Below, in pieces: positions 23,331-35,525 of a stretch of DNA of 64,000 nucleotides. A program made the translations under genes and the position numbers. Position 1 is the stretch's first letter. Each line of letters begins with the position of its first letter. The notes under the pieces are model-generated. The model ran no database searches. It saw only the letters and a list, made by a program, of their open reading frames with translations, and was not told where the DNA came from. Location of the stretch: positions 4,712,001 through 4,776,000 of the forward strand of contig JAQJZZ010000010.1 of NCBI GenBank assembly GCA_030077755.1. Reading direction: 5' to 3'. Source of the stretch: Filosporella fistucella. Its lineage: Eukaryota > Ascomycota > Leotiomycetes > Helotiales.

Positions 23331-23814
23331 CGTGGGTGTAGTTTGATGGTGTTGTTGAGGTTGAAGCTTAAATGCAAATTCATGTGTTGATATCGACGCG
23401 AACTTGCGTCTCAGTGTTTACTCGCTGAACGCGCAGGGCAACGGATGCTAAGAAGTCACTAGCCACAACTGTGGCGGTGCACTTCTGCACCACAAATTAA
23501 GGTATGGGCGGACTGACTCCGTACCGAATAAATGACCTCCACCACACTGTGATTCGCCAATAAATCAGCTTCGACCGCCATTCAAGCTTACCTGACGAAT
23601 TGACTGCGGCATCCGCTATGACGAAGCACTGATACGGCAAGTACATCTCATGCTTGGCTGGCATGTTCCCACTCTGCTCGACTTCGAGTCCTACAGTATT
23701 CACTTCGTCTGTCCATTTACCGTCATGTCGGGAAGCCTTGGTGGCAACCTACTCCATCCTTAATAACTTGGCTCCCAGCACGGTCGAGTACTGTCAGATC
23801 ATGGTCTTGGAAGT
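23331..23814. promoter_or_regulatory. Divergent promoter region, BRN1 / cation exchanger
   Basis: The two genes are transcribed away from each other and their start codons are 484 bp apart. No other gene is supported here. I see no unambiguous regulator site. Confidence 0.5.
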
Positions 23815-26800
23815 ATGCGACAGCAATTCTCGAATGCGGTGCAAAAGCGCACCACACCACTGTCGAGGAGATACAGATTCCGCGCATTTTACATCACCGT
23901 CCTTTGCATATCGCTATTCGCTGTTATAAGTCTTGTAGCTGATCAGACTGCCAAATTCCGACATGGTAATGAATATGGAGCTGCGCAACGAAGAGCCCTG
24001 GAGCAGTTGGATCCCGCGCGACTCGTGAAGAGGGACGAGGAGGTGGGTCATATTTCTATTTCCCTTCATGTCTCCAGGAACCACTTCATGCAGTATGCTA
24101 ATGGGTATCGAAATTCCAGTGTCGTCTTGTTCACCATGCCGAAGATAAATGTGCCTTCATAAAGGCCAATTGCCCTGACGAAGAAGCCGGTCTCTTCTCT
24201 TATCTGTCGCTCTATTATTGCAACCTTCCGAATGCCCACCCATTCGCATTTATCATACTGGCACTATGGCTCGCTTTACTATTTTCAACCATTGGCATTG
24301 CTGCCTCCGATTTCTTCTGCATCAATTTGAGTACTATTGCATCGATTTTGGGAATGAGTGAAAGCATGGCTGGAGTGACGTTCCTGGCATTCGGAAATGG
24401 GAGCCCTGACGTATTTTCAACATTTGCAGCTATGAGTTCACACAGTGGTAGTTTAGCAGTAGGGGAATTAATTGGCGCCGCCGGATTTATTACAGCTGTA
24501 GTTGCAGGATCGATGGCACTTGTCCGTGAATTTAAAGTTGGGAAGAAGACCTTTGTTCGAGATGTCGGATTCTTCATTGTTGCTGCAAGCTTTAGTATGG
24601 TGTTTCTAGCAGACGGGGCACTTCATTTTTGGGAGTGTTGCGTTATGGTTGGTTTCTACCTTTTCTACGTTGTCACAGTCGTGGTGTGGCATTGGTACCT
24701 AGGACGACGGCGCAAGAGGAGGGAGAGAGAAGCTGCTGCTCGCGGACACTACCTTTCCATGGCGAATGAAGAAGTCGAAGTAACGGAAGAGGACCAAGAT
24801 GATGAAGATGCCCCAGCCGGTCAAGGTCGATACAGAGATGTTGAGGACTTTGCCGCCTTGGAGTCTGGTGCGAGCCCCCATTTAGGACCTGAAATCGATG
24901 ATGAAAGCGATGATGGAGACGATGGGATGCATCTAGCTGCTGAAATGGCGAGTAGCATGAGAGTGACAAGGCCTACAGGTCACCGGAGAAACACGATCAC
25001 ACCAATTCGCCCTAGCCTGGTGGGAGCCCTTGAGTTCAGATCTGTTCTTTCTTCACTTCAAAAATCTCGGAGCTCTCATGCGAGACCGATACACCTACGC
25101 CGATACTCCGATGATCCGACTGCCAGCATTAATCAGTACGGGACAGCTTCTTATACAGAACCATATACAGATAATCCATCCGGAGTCATTGTAACACCTG
25201 CAGATGACTCCAACGAGAATGGAAACACCGGGCTGGGGGCCGGACCGTCTGTGAGAACTAGAGCGGTATCTCTAAACGATGTGGGTGGTAACAAAATATC
25301 TCACCCTGCTGCGTTCAACGTAGCCACTATTCCAAATATCGGTATCGTAGCCGCAACTCCAACCTTTCCTCGAAACCTCGAGGTCCCTGGGCCCGCCTCT
25401 GTGTCGAGTTCCCAGCCACCGGCGTCGCCAACATTCTCTGTATCTCCTCCTCCCTCAACTCGTGGATCAAGAGATGCAAGCCCAGCTCCCTCCCAAGAGC
25501 GGCCAAAAAGGGATACTCTCGCCCCTCCAGATGAAGGGTTCCCAGGCGCAAAGCTCCTTCGATCAGACTTTCCCTTCGAGCATGACGGCTCTAAAGGCGT
25601 CTCACAAGATTCTCCCAGACTAAGTGCAAGATCAGCCCAACGACCACGACTGCAAATTCCCAACTCATTCTCCAGGGATAGTTCTCGGTCTCGCGCATTA
25701 TCCCCAGTTCTTCCCTTCCCCGCGTATATGGACTCGCCATTACCAATATCAAGCCGTAGCTCCAAAGCTCCAAGTCTTATGTTGCCCGAGCCAGCTCAAG
25801 CGACACCTGAATCCGAGTACAATGCAAGCAATGACTTCAATTTCCCTCAGCAGAAACCGATCAGTTGGTGGCCTTATAGGTGGCTTCCTAGCCCTCAAGT
25901 TCTAGGCGGTACTCTTTTTCCAACTCTCTGTACTTGGCAAGAGAAATCAAATTGGGATAAGTTCGTGGGCGTAATATCAGCACCTAGCATCTTCCTTTTA
26001 GCCATTACACTACCTGTAGTAGAAGCTGAAACTCAAGAGGAAGACGACCCAGACCCGGTTTTGACGGAGCAAAACTTGATCGTTCCAACAAGAAGCCGGA
26101 GCGGAACCACTGTGCCTTTATTGACACCCGATAGTCCTTCATTGGAGAACGAACCCGAATGGATACGGTATCGGAGAGCTACAGAAACCAGCCAACCTGC
26201 TCGATCCCCTCAATTACGAGGATATAGCGGGCACAATTCTGCGGCTGTGGCTATTTCGGCAGAGAATCTTCATCACAACCCTCACTCCTTGCCGGTAACC
26301 TCTCCTACGAAACAGCACTCGGTCAACCATGTGGATGCAACACCTGAGTTCCCCACTGTGGCTGAATCTCGCGACTGGAATCGTTGGCTTGTTGCAGTTC
26401 AGATTTTCACCGCTCCGTGGTTTGTGGTGCTCATAGTGTGGGCTAATAGTGCTGAGGGTGATGGACGGCTCCTCCTTCAGCTTACACTGTATTCAATACT
26501 TGGATCGCTCATTGCATTTTCAATTCTCGTTCTGACTACTACACCTACGAAGCCGCCTAAATATCGCTTTCTTCTCTGCTTCCTCGGTTTTGTTGTTGCC
26601 ATTGCATGGATATCAACAATTGCTAATGAGGTTGTCGGAGTTCTCAAGGCGTTCGGTGTTATTCTTGGCATCTCAGATGCCATTCTTGGCCTCACGATAT
26701 TTGCTGTTGGCAACTCTTTAGGGGACTTAGTTGCAGATATAACTGTAGCACGATTGGGATATCCCGTGATGGCTCTTTCGGCTTGCTTTGGCGGTCCGAT

Positions 26801-27113
26801 GCTCAATATTCTCCTGGGAATCGGCCTGAGTGGAATGTATATGACAATCAAGGAGGCAAATCACAAGCATGCGAAACACCCTGGAAAAGAATTCAAGTAC
26901 AAACCGTACGAGATTCAAGTCAGTGGCACTCTGATGGTTAGTGGGGTAACGCTACTGATCACTCTTGTTGGCCTTCTAATTGCTGTCCCATTGAATAAAT
27001 GGGTCATGAGTCGGAGAATTGGTTGGGGTCTGATTACACTCTGGGGCATCAGCACGGTCTTGAATCTTGCTGTAGAAATCAGTGGCGTTTGGGGAGATGT
27101 TTCCTCTCATTAA
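23815..27113 (+). CDS. Cation/Ca2+ exchanger, NCLX/CCX type
   Basis: Two exons, 23815-24042 and 24120-27113, total 3,222 nt, 1,073 residues. The 77 bp intron joins KRDEE to CRLVHHAEDKC. A hydrophobic segment near the start (FYITVLCISLFAVISLVA) may be a signal anchor, followed by a Cys-containing lumenal stretch. The two exchanger alpha repeats are clear: alpha-1 with FLAFGNGSPDVFSTF (about residue 168) and alpha-2 with FAVGNSLGDLVADITVARLG (about 942). The GNGSPD and GNSxGD signatures are those of the NCLX/CCX branch (plant CCX, animal SLC8B1; yeast has related proteins such as Ecm27), not of classical NCX. A loop of over 400 residues between the halves is Ser/Pro-rich and probably phosphorylated. 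Eleven or more membrane segments are visible. It likely moves Ca2+ against Na+, K+ or H+ in an internal membrane; the counter-ion is not readable. Confidence 0.9.
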
Positions 27114-28887
27114 GTACGACATATCAGGACTTGCTATTTAAATTTTAGGAACAGCGGTGATTTCGATACCCACGCAGGGCTGTTTGGTTATGGATAGTGT
27201 ATTTAGGTTACATAGAACATCATAACGTTGATTTACATAAGCGAATAGAAATTTCGGTCTCACATGATAGCCAATGTGACATAAAACATGTTTTGAAGGT
27301 TTAATCACAACTGCCGAATTGCTAAATAGTCATGATTTTAAAGACAAATGATCTGCAGTCTTTGTTGAATATAAGAAGTTTGATAGATCCTATTTTATAT
27401 CCCAATTGATTGTCCGATGCCTCTGCATCGAGAGTCGAAAGTTGGCCGGAGAAGTGAGTCCATCTGGCGGCGACTTGCAGGCCAATAAACCCACACCAAT
27501 CCTGACCCGCCACTCTGAAACATTTCAAGATTCATTGTCCAGATGCCTGCTGATAACCATCGATCACCACTCATTGGGATCTCGGACTGACTTCAATTGT
27601 TTAGGCAGCCAGCAATTGACAAGTTTATGTGACCGGTTGTCCCCTTTGCAGCAGGCAGCTTGTGAATGGGAAGAAGCCATCCAGTCACCTTGCACCTGTG
27701 ATGGGGCTAATGCAGGGGAACGTAATAAGTCCTCAAACCCCCAACTCAGGTCCAAGAATGGTTTATGTCTCCCAATTCTTTCGTTCTTGCTTTGTTTCTT
27801 GAACGCAGCTGGATCAGGAGCTCCTGTGTCTGATTCTGAGGGAACATTGATATCTTATAGAAAAAGAGAGAGGTCATAGCCATGACATGCGAGTCTAATC
27901 GCGTGTAAGGTTTGCACCCCTGTCCTTGGACCGATCGTCATCTCGCATTGTTCTCTTTTTCAAGCCTCAGTTCCAGGCCAGACCCGTCCCGAAGCATGTT
28001 ACCAGATAGCCGGTAGGAGAGAAGGCAAAAGCTTTGGTACTCATGGACTGAGAAACGGTCAGAAACAACGGCTACGGCCATCTTCCTGGCATATGAGACA
28101 TATATAAGGTCAGGTATGGTTCCTTGTTCGTGAGGGGCATTTATCATATCATATCTGTGTGAGAATCTGAAATCGACAACTTGTCATCTTCTTCGACGGA
28201 ATTTGGACATCGTACAATCGGCAATCGAACCATTGTGTACCGTAAACACAGCCTCTTTCCCAACGTCCTCCACAATCGACTTCCTTCGTTGGATCCCTAA
28301 ATAGATAGAAAGTTTTTCTCGTAAGCAAGCATATCAATCATACAGGAACCCCATACCTCCCGCACAATATTCCAGCAAACGCGAGACTCCTGCACAGTAC
28401 AAACGACTTAGATTAAACTACCACCTCGACCCTGTCACTATTCCCTTTACCCGTCTGCCGTTGGACTTGGTGCGCGCCACGGATGTACCATCGACGCGTC
28501 GGGACGAAATAGAAGGATTTAAAGCTGCCGTTCGTTGCTCTTTGCTCATTCGAGATCACTGAACGTAGTTGGGCATCATCTGGTAGATTTCTGGATTGGA
28601 ACCTGCGTTGCTCGGCCTGTCTTCTGCCACCGTGGGATTTCGTTGTCCGTCGTCTCCAAAATCTCCCCCAGGCACAGCACTTGGGGATATTAGGTACTGC
28701 CAGGACTCTACCTCGTACCCCTGCGTGGTCCTGGGGAAGCCACTTTCCCAGCGTTGTGAGACTTTCATCGTCGCTGCTTGCACTTGAGCCTTCTGATCCC
28801 AACTTAATAGCCAAATCTGCTGAAGCCGATATACTATCCATCCAGGCGAGGTATTCAATATCTTATATTCACCGGCAATCGAATCCA
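27114..28887. other. Intergenic and probable long 5' leader of the KAR9-like gene
   Basis: Open frames here (for example 27406-27879 and 28413-29023 on the minus strand) lack ATG starts or family content. The frame of the KAR9-like gene stays open back to about 28681, but without an ATG before 28888. No RNA gene or repeat was noticed. Confidence 0.5.
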
Positions 28888-31800
28888 ATGACCGCGCTTC
28901 GTGATGCCCTATCGCGATCAGACTCCAACTCCGCATCCTTTCTAACGGCTCGACCCTGGTCCGACTACAAGTCAAGCTCTCACGACCTGCAGCAACATCA
29001 AAAGCACACCTCTTTGACCTCATCTACGACCACAACCACGACTACGACCACCAACGACGCAGACCAACGTAAACCCCGACAGGCGCGCAAACCCTCGCCT
29101 GGCCTCGCAGCTCGTCTTAAAGCTCTAGGCTTTGGCAAGGACCCGAATAAATCGAGCAGCCGCTCACCTTCGAACGATCGAATAGGACGCATCCCTGAGG
29201 ACCAAATCAACAAACTCGACACCATCCATCGTGCCAATTCAACCTCCTCATCTAATACCGTAAAGAGAGGTCGCGCCTGGAGTGGCGCCAGCGGCCACTT
29301 CACACCGCAAATTGGTGGAAGCACCGACGAGATTTCAATCTCCGACTCGAGGGTTTTCGAGGGAGGGACACGTCGAACATTATCGCCTGTAAGATCGGAA
29401 GATCAGGCGATGACCACTTATGTTAAACAAGTAAATATGGACTCGCAGAAGTACCGTTTACCGGAACACACGAATGGGAATGGGACAAAAGCTTTGTCGG
29501 ACACAAAACAAGCACACATAGAGAGAGATATACCTCCAGACGACGAAATTCCTCCGCCTCCCATAGCGAAAGACACACCCCCTGACGGCACGACACCCGC
29601 CGAGTTTACTGGAGATGCCTCTTCATTCTTTAACCCGTTTGGACTGCAGCGTACAGGCTCGATTTACACGCTGTCGCGTGTCTCCTTTGCAAACCAGCTG
29701 GCACAATTAACATCGCTGCAACTTCCAGATGCTGAATCACTTTCGACAAAGGTGTCTGCTATCCCTACCTCAAAGGTTGCTTCCAAGGCATTGATGGGAG
29801 CAGCTGAACAGATTCGAAGTTGGATATCAAAGGCTTCGGAAGTTATTTCTGGGCTGGATGGAGAGGATGATGTCGAATGGGCTGCGGCTGGTGGCAGAGA
29901 GGGACTAGCAGAAGTTGACAATGCCATTACCAGATTTGAAGAGCTCATTAACGTATACGTCTCAGCAATTGAGTCGCTACAGAATCGTGCAGACATATCG
30001 ACTGTCTCAGCAGACGAGCTGAAAAAAGTTGTGCTGCAAGTCGAGACCATCCTTTCTGAATGGGAAAAGATACGGAAGACCCTGAAGGGTGTGAAAAACT
30101 CGGTTGAGATTGCTATGGAATGGGAGGAGCTCTGGAATACAGTTTTAGGAGATATCGGCAACGAAATGGATGTGCTGGCACGGCTGGTTTTCGAAATGGA
30201 AGAAAAGAGACACAAGTCACTAATGGCAGAAACTGGTGGGGATGGATTGGATATCAATGAATTGGAAGTTATAGTTGAAGATACGCAAACGCCACCATCG
30301 AAGACCCGATTACACGCAAGCAACCGATTCAGTGTACCGAACTCCTTCCCACTGAGTCCTAGTTCCCCGAACCCTGCCGCAATCTCACAAGATGATTCAA
30401 GCCTTTTGGCATTATTTGCTCGTATGCAACCTCTACGAGCGTCGCTAGACTTCCTTCCTATGAGATTGTCGACATTCCATGCTCGGGCGGAGAAGATATT
30501 TCCTACGGCTTGTGAAGAGCTTGAGACAAGACGATCAGGATTGGAGAGTAGTTGGAAAACTTTGGAGAAGGATGCCGAATCCTTGCGAAGAGAATTAGGT
30601 GAGGATCGTTGGGTGTTGGTTTTCCGGGGAGCTGGACGACAGGCACAAAAGATGTACGAATCTGTGGATCGGAGTGTAGTCAAACTGAAGGAGGCTGTTG
30701 AAACAGGGGTTCATCTGCAGAATCCTGCTTCGATGGGTAAAAAGATTGAAAGCTACGAAGCGAAGAAGATGCATTACGGCCCGGCCATCGAGCGTGTTCT
30801 GTCAATTATCGAAAGAGGTGTCAAAGATCGTCTTACTGTCAATGGGGAAATCCTGCGGCTGCATTCGGAAATGCAGCGAAAATGGGAAGCTCTTAAGGAA
30901 CAGATGAGTGAACTTGATTTGAGCCTTGAAGAGATTCAGGCGGACAAGAAGAATCAGCAGCTTAGAGACTCTATCTCAAGCATGCTTTCCAACGACAGAT
31001 CTACCATTGGTAGTATGTACGATACTCCAGGTAGCTCTCCTGCCTCTTCAGTAGTAATGACTGGACTTCCGGGCGGACCCGAGAACAAGACTCCTCTGAA
31101 GAATGGAAAAGTAAGGTCTGGTGGCAGTGCTTTACCACAGCCAGGTGCAAGAAGGAACAGTAGTCTTCCTGCGGGCGCAAGTCAGCTTCCTCGAAAAGGA
31201 TTGACAACCCGGTTGTCAACTATTGGTGCTCCAGCAGATCGTGGGACTCCATCACCAGTATCCTCTCGACAGGGATCTGCTACGCCAACTGGAAATCGCT
31301 TACCTCGACCTTCATTGACTCATATGCCAGATGGTCGACCACGGTGGAACTCGAGTGTAAACACCAAGGATAGTCTCACAGGCCACAATTTCAAGCCTTT
31401 GAGTTTAACAACGCCTAGCCCTCATGCTCGTTCAAAACCACCTTCTGCCCATACAAACAGGTCAAATCAGTCTGTGGACTCGAAGATACCACTACGATCG
31501 CCTCTTAGCCGTGATAACACTGCTTCTCCAGGTCCCGAAACAACACCTTCAAGAAAGTCCAACTCTCGCCTAGGCAACTATCGGGACCGTTTGACCAGCC
31601 CAGGCCCCTACTCGCAGCAAGTCCTTTCCCAGAACTTACCACCTCGCCCGCGACTGCTTGCATCTCAATCCTCAATGTCTGCACTCAACTCAGCTGCAAA
31701 TCGACGTGCTTCCCTTCAACCAAAATCCAGTGATCCTACTTCGTTCAGCAGTCCTGTCTCTAAACCAACCAGACCTGCAAGCTCATTAGCTTCAAACAGG

Positions 31801-31959
31801 CGCATTAGCCTTTTACCACAACCAAAAGGACGTCAGGGTTCCAGTGTCACTGGGAGGGAATCACCACAAGCCATTGCGGGGGCGGCTAGTGCCATGGGAA
31901 GCGCCCTGAGCCAGTCGAGCAATGATAGTAAAGGAAAAGACAAAAAGCCTTGGAAATGA
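28888..31959 (+). CDS. KAR9-family cortical/spindle-positioning protein
   Basis: An intronless frame of 1,023 residues from the ATG at 28888 (MTALRDALSRSD) to TGA at 31957-31959. The N-terminal ~200 residues are Ser/Thr-rich, including a nine-Thr run. The middle (about 250-710) is the helical KAR9 domain: SLSTKVSAIPTSKVASKAL, SAIESLQNRADIS, then long helices with FARMQPLRASLDFLPMRLSTFHARAEKIFP and RWVLVFRGAGRQAQKMYESV. The C-terminal ~330 residues are disordered, basic and rich in Ser/Pro. At residue 865 the tail carries DSKIPLRS, an SxIP motif of the kind that binds EB1/Bim1 at microtubule plus ends. In yeast Kar9 links Bim1-decorated microtubules to Myo2 and actin; the same role in nuclear migration is inferred here. 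The start is the first ATG in frame. Confidence 0.88.
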   Translation: MTALRDALSRSDSNSASFLTARPWSDYKSSSHDLQQHQKHTSLTSSTTTTTTTTTNDADQRKPRQARKPSPGLAARLKALGFGKDPNKSSSRSPSNDRIGRIPEDQINKLDTIHRANSTSSSNTVKRGRAWSGASGHFTPQIGGSTDEISISDSRVFEGGTRRTLSPVRSEDQAMTTYVKQVNMDSQKYRLPEHTNGNGTKALSDTKQAHIERDIPPDDEIPPPPIAKDTPPDGTTPAEFTGDASSFFNPFGLQRTGSIYTLSRVSFANQLAQLTSLQLPDAESLSTKVSAIPTSKVASKALMGAAEQIRSWISKASEVISGLDGEDDVEWAAAGGREGLAEVDNAITRFEELINVYVSAIESLQNRADISTVSADELKKVVLQVETILSEWEKIRKTLKGVKNSVEIAMEWEELWNTVLGDIGNEMDVLARLVFEMEEKRHKSLMAETGGDGLDINELEVIVEDTQTPPSKTRLHASNRFSVPNSFPLSPSSPNPAAISQDDSSLLALFARMQPLRASLDFLPMRLSTFHARAEKIFPTACEELETRRSGLESSWKTLEKDAESLRRELGEDRWVLVFRGAGRQAQKMYESVDRSVVKLKEAVETGVHLQNPASMGKKIESYEAKKMHYGPAIERVLSIIERGVKDRLTVNGEILRLHSEMQRKWEALKEQMSELDLSLEEIQADKKNQQLRDSISSMLSNDRSTIGSMYDTPGSSPASSVVMTGLPGGPENKTPLKNGKVRSGGSALPQPGARRNSSLPAGASQLPRKGLTTRLSTIGAPADRGTPSPVSSRQGSATPTGNRLPRPSLTHMPDGRPRWNSSVNTKDSLTGHNFKPLSLTTPSPHARSKPPSAHTNRSNQSVDSKIPLRSPLSRDNTASPGPETTPSRKSNSRLGNYRDRLTSPGPYSQQVLSQNLPPRPRLLASQSSMSALNSAANRRASLQPKSSDPTSFSSPVSKPTRPASSLASNRRISLLPQPKGRQGSSVTGRESPQAIAGAASAMGSALSQSSNDSKGKDKKPWK

Positions 31960-32630
31960 TGGCTTCACTCGTTATAAAATTTATTTGAAAATCCTCCATT
32001 TGGAAGATACAATTCTATGTTTTCATAGAGCGATTTAGTACTAGCCGGCGTTTTTATTTTCTCATCAAGGCGTTTTGTATGGGTGTCTACAAAGCGCTTC
32101 ACTTCTTCTATGCCCGTCCGCACAATTGGTGTATGGTGCTCATTCGTTAGCGATGGTTTAGGTTCTATTTAGTTCGGGAAAGTTTAAGAATGGGAAAGGG
32201 GGAAAGGAGCGACATCTGCCTGTGCATTGAATGGTTGTAGATAGCGTGCGGGCACGAGGGCAGGCAGAGATGTTATAGGACAGTCATGGAGCCAAGAGGA
32301 GGTGGAAAAGATACCATGAGGCTGTGTAAGATAGATGCACGGAACGCTAGTTAATTCAGAATGTGATACCCTTCAATCTGATCTTGAGTCTGTTTATGGT
32401 TGAGTTGGATGTAGTGGCAAGTGCCTTGGTTTCTTTCAAGAGAATGATTACATTTTCATATTTTATATTTCAAGTCTCACCACGGTCAAAATATCCGAAC
32501 TTGTCTTTCACAGTACAACACATGGCCACGAGCATAGTAAAAGTGCCGAGTTCAATATTTCAAACTGTTCCATTCTATATACTCTCTTACGCAATCACCA
32601 CACGACCCCCCTACTCCAACATCCACCACC
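31960..32630. other. Intergenic, convergent 3' ends
   Basis: This lies between the stop of the KAR9-like gene (+) and that of the GST-oxygenase gene (-). No coding, RNA or repeat feature was seen. Confidence 0.55.
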
Positions 32631-34472
32631 TCAAAAGAACGCAATAGTCCTAATCTCCACGCTCTCCCTCAACGGCGCTCCTTCCTTCGTATTCGGGTCC
32701 TCAAACGCACTATGCCCCACAAACCTCGCTCTCCCATCCGTCTCACTCTCATAAGTCTTCAGCAAGATAACCTGCTCGGGCGTCATCTCAGGGAAATACC
32801 ACCACTGATGTTTATCATTATGTCTCATGACGTAATTTTCCCCATCTCGATCTCTGTATCTCAAATGCAATTTGAAAAAGTCAGAGGATGGAGAAGAAGG
32901 CACGGAACACATTGCTAGGGGCCGCTCGAGAACAGTATTGCGGATAGGCTTCCAGACGTTGAAGAAAGCGACGCGGGAGGAAAGGAGGGAAGAGGCTTCG
33001 TCAGGAAGAAGCTGCTTTACGCGGAGAGGGCCGGATTCGGCGGTGTAGTCGCAGTGGACAAGCATGACGGGGGCGCGTTGGGAGGTGTTTTTCTCTTCGG
33101 TTATTTTCTTGGAGGCGTTGGTGTTGGAGCGGATTGTGCTGTTGTAATGTCAGTGTGGAGTTCGGATATTTAAAAGAGGGGAGTAATTGAAGTGGGGATG
33201 GGTTCATGATTGATTCGTTTTTGTGGTTAGAGAAGAGCTTCACGTACTGATCGAATACAAGAATGCGTTTTGCGCCTGTGGTGCTTTTCAGGAAGGAGAC
33301 AATTTCCGGGTAGAAGTCTGCGCGGACAGCAGCGTCGTTGTCCCAGTCTTGGAAAGAAGTCTTGAATTGGGAGAGAGCGAAGCCGTCTTTGTCGACAGAG
33401 ACTGGGTGTGTTAGTCTAGATTGGAGATATTTGAGGGTGAAGGTGGAGTGTCACGGTATTGCTGACGGTACGAAATGATGTCAAGAAAGAAGACTTACAC
33501 TCTTCAGCTTTCGACCATCCATTATACACAGGCATGACATGCGGATCATCCCCGGGCTCATGGATATTTTTCGCCTTCTCAGTCTCATAAAAGTATATCT
33601 CAGTAAGTCCTTCGACATCCTTAGTATAATTAAACGTAGCCTCAACATTCTCGGTGGTAGCGCCAGTCATATTCCCGTTCTGGGCGGATTGTTTCTCTGC
33701 AAGTGGCAAACATCGTTACTTAGTTACTATTATATACATAAATTTCAAAAAGATAAAAAGATTTCAGGCTTTCCCACCTGGAACGAGCTTGTCAACTGCG
33801 GCCTGTGTCTTCTGCCAGCTAGGTAGCTTCTCAATGCCCTCTGTCATCCAGCGCTTAAGGTTAGGATACTTGTCTAGTGGCAATCGAGACGCAGCATAGA
33901 GATGCATAGGCGACGCCACGGCGATATCCGCAATCGTCACCGTGTCCCCAACCAGAAACTTTGTCTTTGCGAGCTGGGCATCCAGAATGCCTGCTAGATC
34001 GTTGAAACGAGGTGCTGCTTCGTCGATGACGGATTGGTCGGGCGAGGCTTTCATGAGCGGCTTGACGACGTATTCCACGACGTAGGTGTAGCAGCTTGGG
34101 AACCAGGCTGAGGCTTCCCACAGGAGCCAGCGGTTGACTTCGGCGCGCTTCTTGAGGTCGGTGGGATAGTATTTGTTGGCGCCGTCGCGGTCGGCTGCGT
34201 ACTGGAGGATGGCGTTTGATTCGGTGAGGGTGAGGTCGCCGTCTGTGGCTGCTGGGCTGGGGAGTGTGTTGGTAAGTGCTGGACAAACTTCATTCTAGAA
34301 TGGGTACTTACACGGTAGCACAAGGGTTGATTTTCTTAAACTCTGGACTCTTCTGTTGGCCGGTGAAATAATCGATATGATTGAGATTGAACTCTGTGCC
34401 CATCAAATCAAGCCCAGCAAGGACTTTCCTGCTGTTGATGGTGCAAGGATCGAGATAGATTTGGAGAACCAT
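32631..34472 (-). CDS. Predicted fusion: glutathione S-transferase plus CmcJ-like oxygenase
   Basis: Five exons: 34472-34312, 34256-33778, 33696-33499, 33401-33248 and 33138-32631, total 1,500 nt, 499 residues. Residues 1-213 are a complete GST: thioredoxin-fold N-terminus (MVLQIYLDPCTINSRKVL, NPCATVPAATDGDLTLTES across intron 1) and all-helical C-terminus (AKTKFLVGDTVTIADIAVASP). Residues about 214-499 match the fungal CmcJ/AsaB-like hydroxylase-desaturase family: KDGFALSQFKTSFQDW, ILVFDHTIRS, MLVHCDYTAESGP with an HxD pair, FFNVWKPI, YVMRHNDKHQWWYFPEMTPEQ, and a terminal RESVEIRTIAFF. The halves join over an 81 bp intron (33697-33777) with donor GTGGGA, branch-like TAACTAAG and acceptor TTGCAG, keeping frame. 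If that intron is retained, the GST stops after GGKA (33764) and the second part would need its own start. Substrates are unknown. Confidence 0.8.
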
Positions 34473-35525
34473 TTTGATGGATTCTCTTGGGTTGCTTGGA
34501 AGAGGATATATCAAGAATAACTTTATTAAACCCCACCAGATCAAAAAGACAATAAAACCGTATAACTTCAGATTCTATTCAAGACAGGAATTCAAGACCA
34601 AGGGTCAGCGAGATAGATATACATACAGAAGGATAACACAACAATGCAGCTACCCGTCTCTACCCCGCATCCCTTAGCTACGGGGCTGAGGAATACCCCA
34701 CCATTAGACCTGAACTGGTAAAGTGCTACTCAATGCCGTGCCATTTGACCTTCGGAGATAACCTACTTTCCTGCTGTTTTGGTTGTAGTTTTTCAGCTGT
34801 TCGAACGTTGTTTGGGTGCGAACCTTGGGGATGTGCGTCAGATGCGGATGTCATAGCCGAGGGGAATAGGGGAGCCGAAGAAGGGAATGGATGGGGTTAG
34901 AGGGGGATGGTTGAGGAATGGGATGGCATGTAATTGGAGGATTTTGGACCTGGTCATATAATCGTAGGATTTTGTTTGATAATTGGTTAATTGAAAGAGA
35001 GATGGTGTTGTGACTTCAGTGGTGGCTGGTGAGGCATATACCTTCGTATTCGTACTCCTCGACTTTCTCCGCCCGCAGCATGGTGGTTGAAAGCCTCCAC
35101 ATTGAAAATAATTCAAGCTGTTCAGAAGACATTATTACTTTTAATAAGATTGGTTAAATTGTATCCTTAGGTTTTCATCGGGAGAGCATTGGCAATTTAA
35201 TTTTGAGACAATTGAATTAAAGATTCAAGGACAAGTTTGATGCAGATATCATAATTGGAGATTGCAAAATGTATTTTAACTTAGTTGTCAACTTAAAGAG
35301 CCCTGTAACACTCCCAGGAATTGAAAATCATTCAATACCTGAACAGACTTCATACCATGGCAACGTGTAAAATTCCAAATCATCGTTTTGGAAGTGTACT
35401 AGTTTGGTGCTAGGCACGACGATACACTCCAGGTTCGGTACAAGTCTACAGATCAGCCACCGTATTCAAATTAGTGCAACTTTGATAACACTCTCTATTC
35501 GTCTCTATATCCAGCTTTTATTCTC
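34473..35525. other. Intergenic (promoter of the GST-oxygenase gene, 3' end of the dehydrogenase)
   Basis: The two flanking genes run on the minus strand. The 92-codon minus frame near 34838-35116 lacks an ATG start and has no domain. Nothing else was identified. Confidence 0.5.

Noticed and set aside
27406..27879. 157-codon plus-strand frame
   Set aside because: It begins at a TTG, with no ATG-led protein of reasonable composition and no signature.
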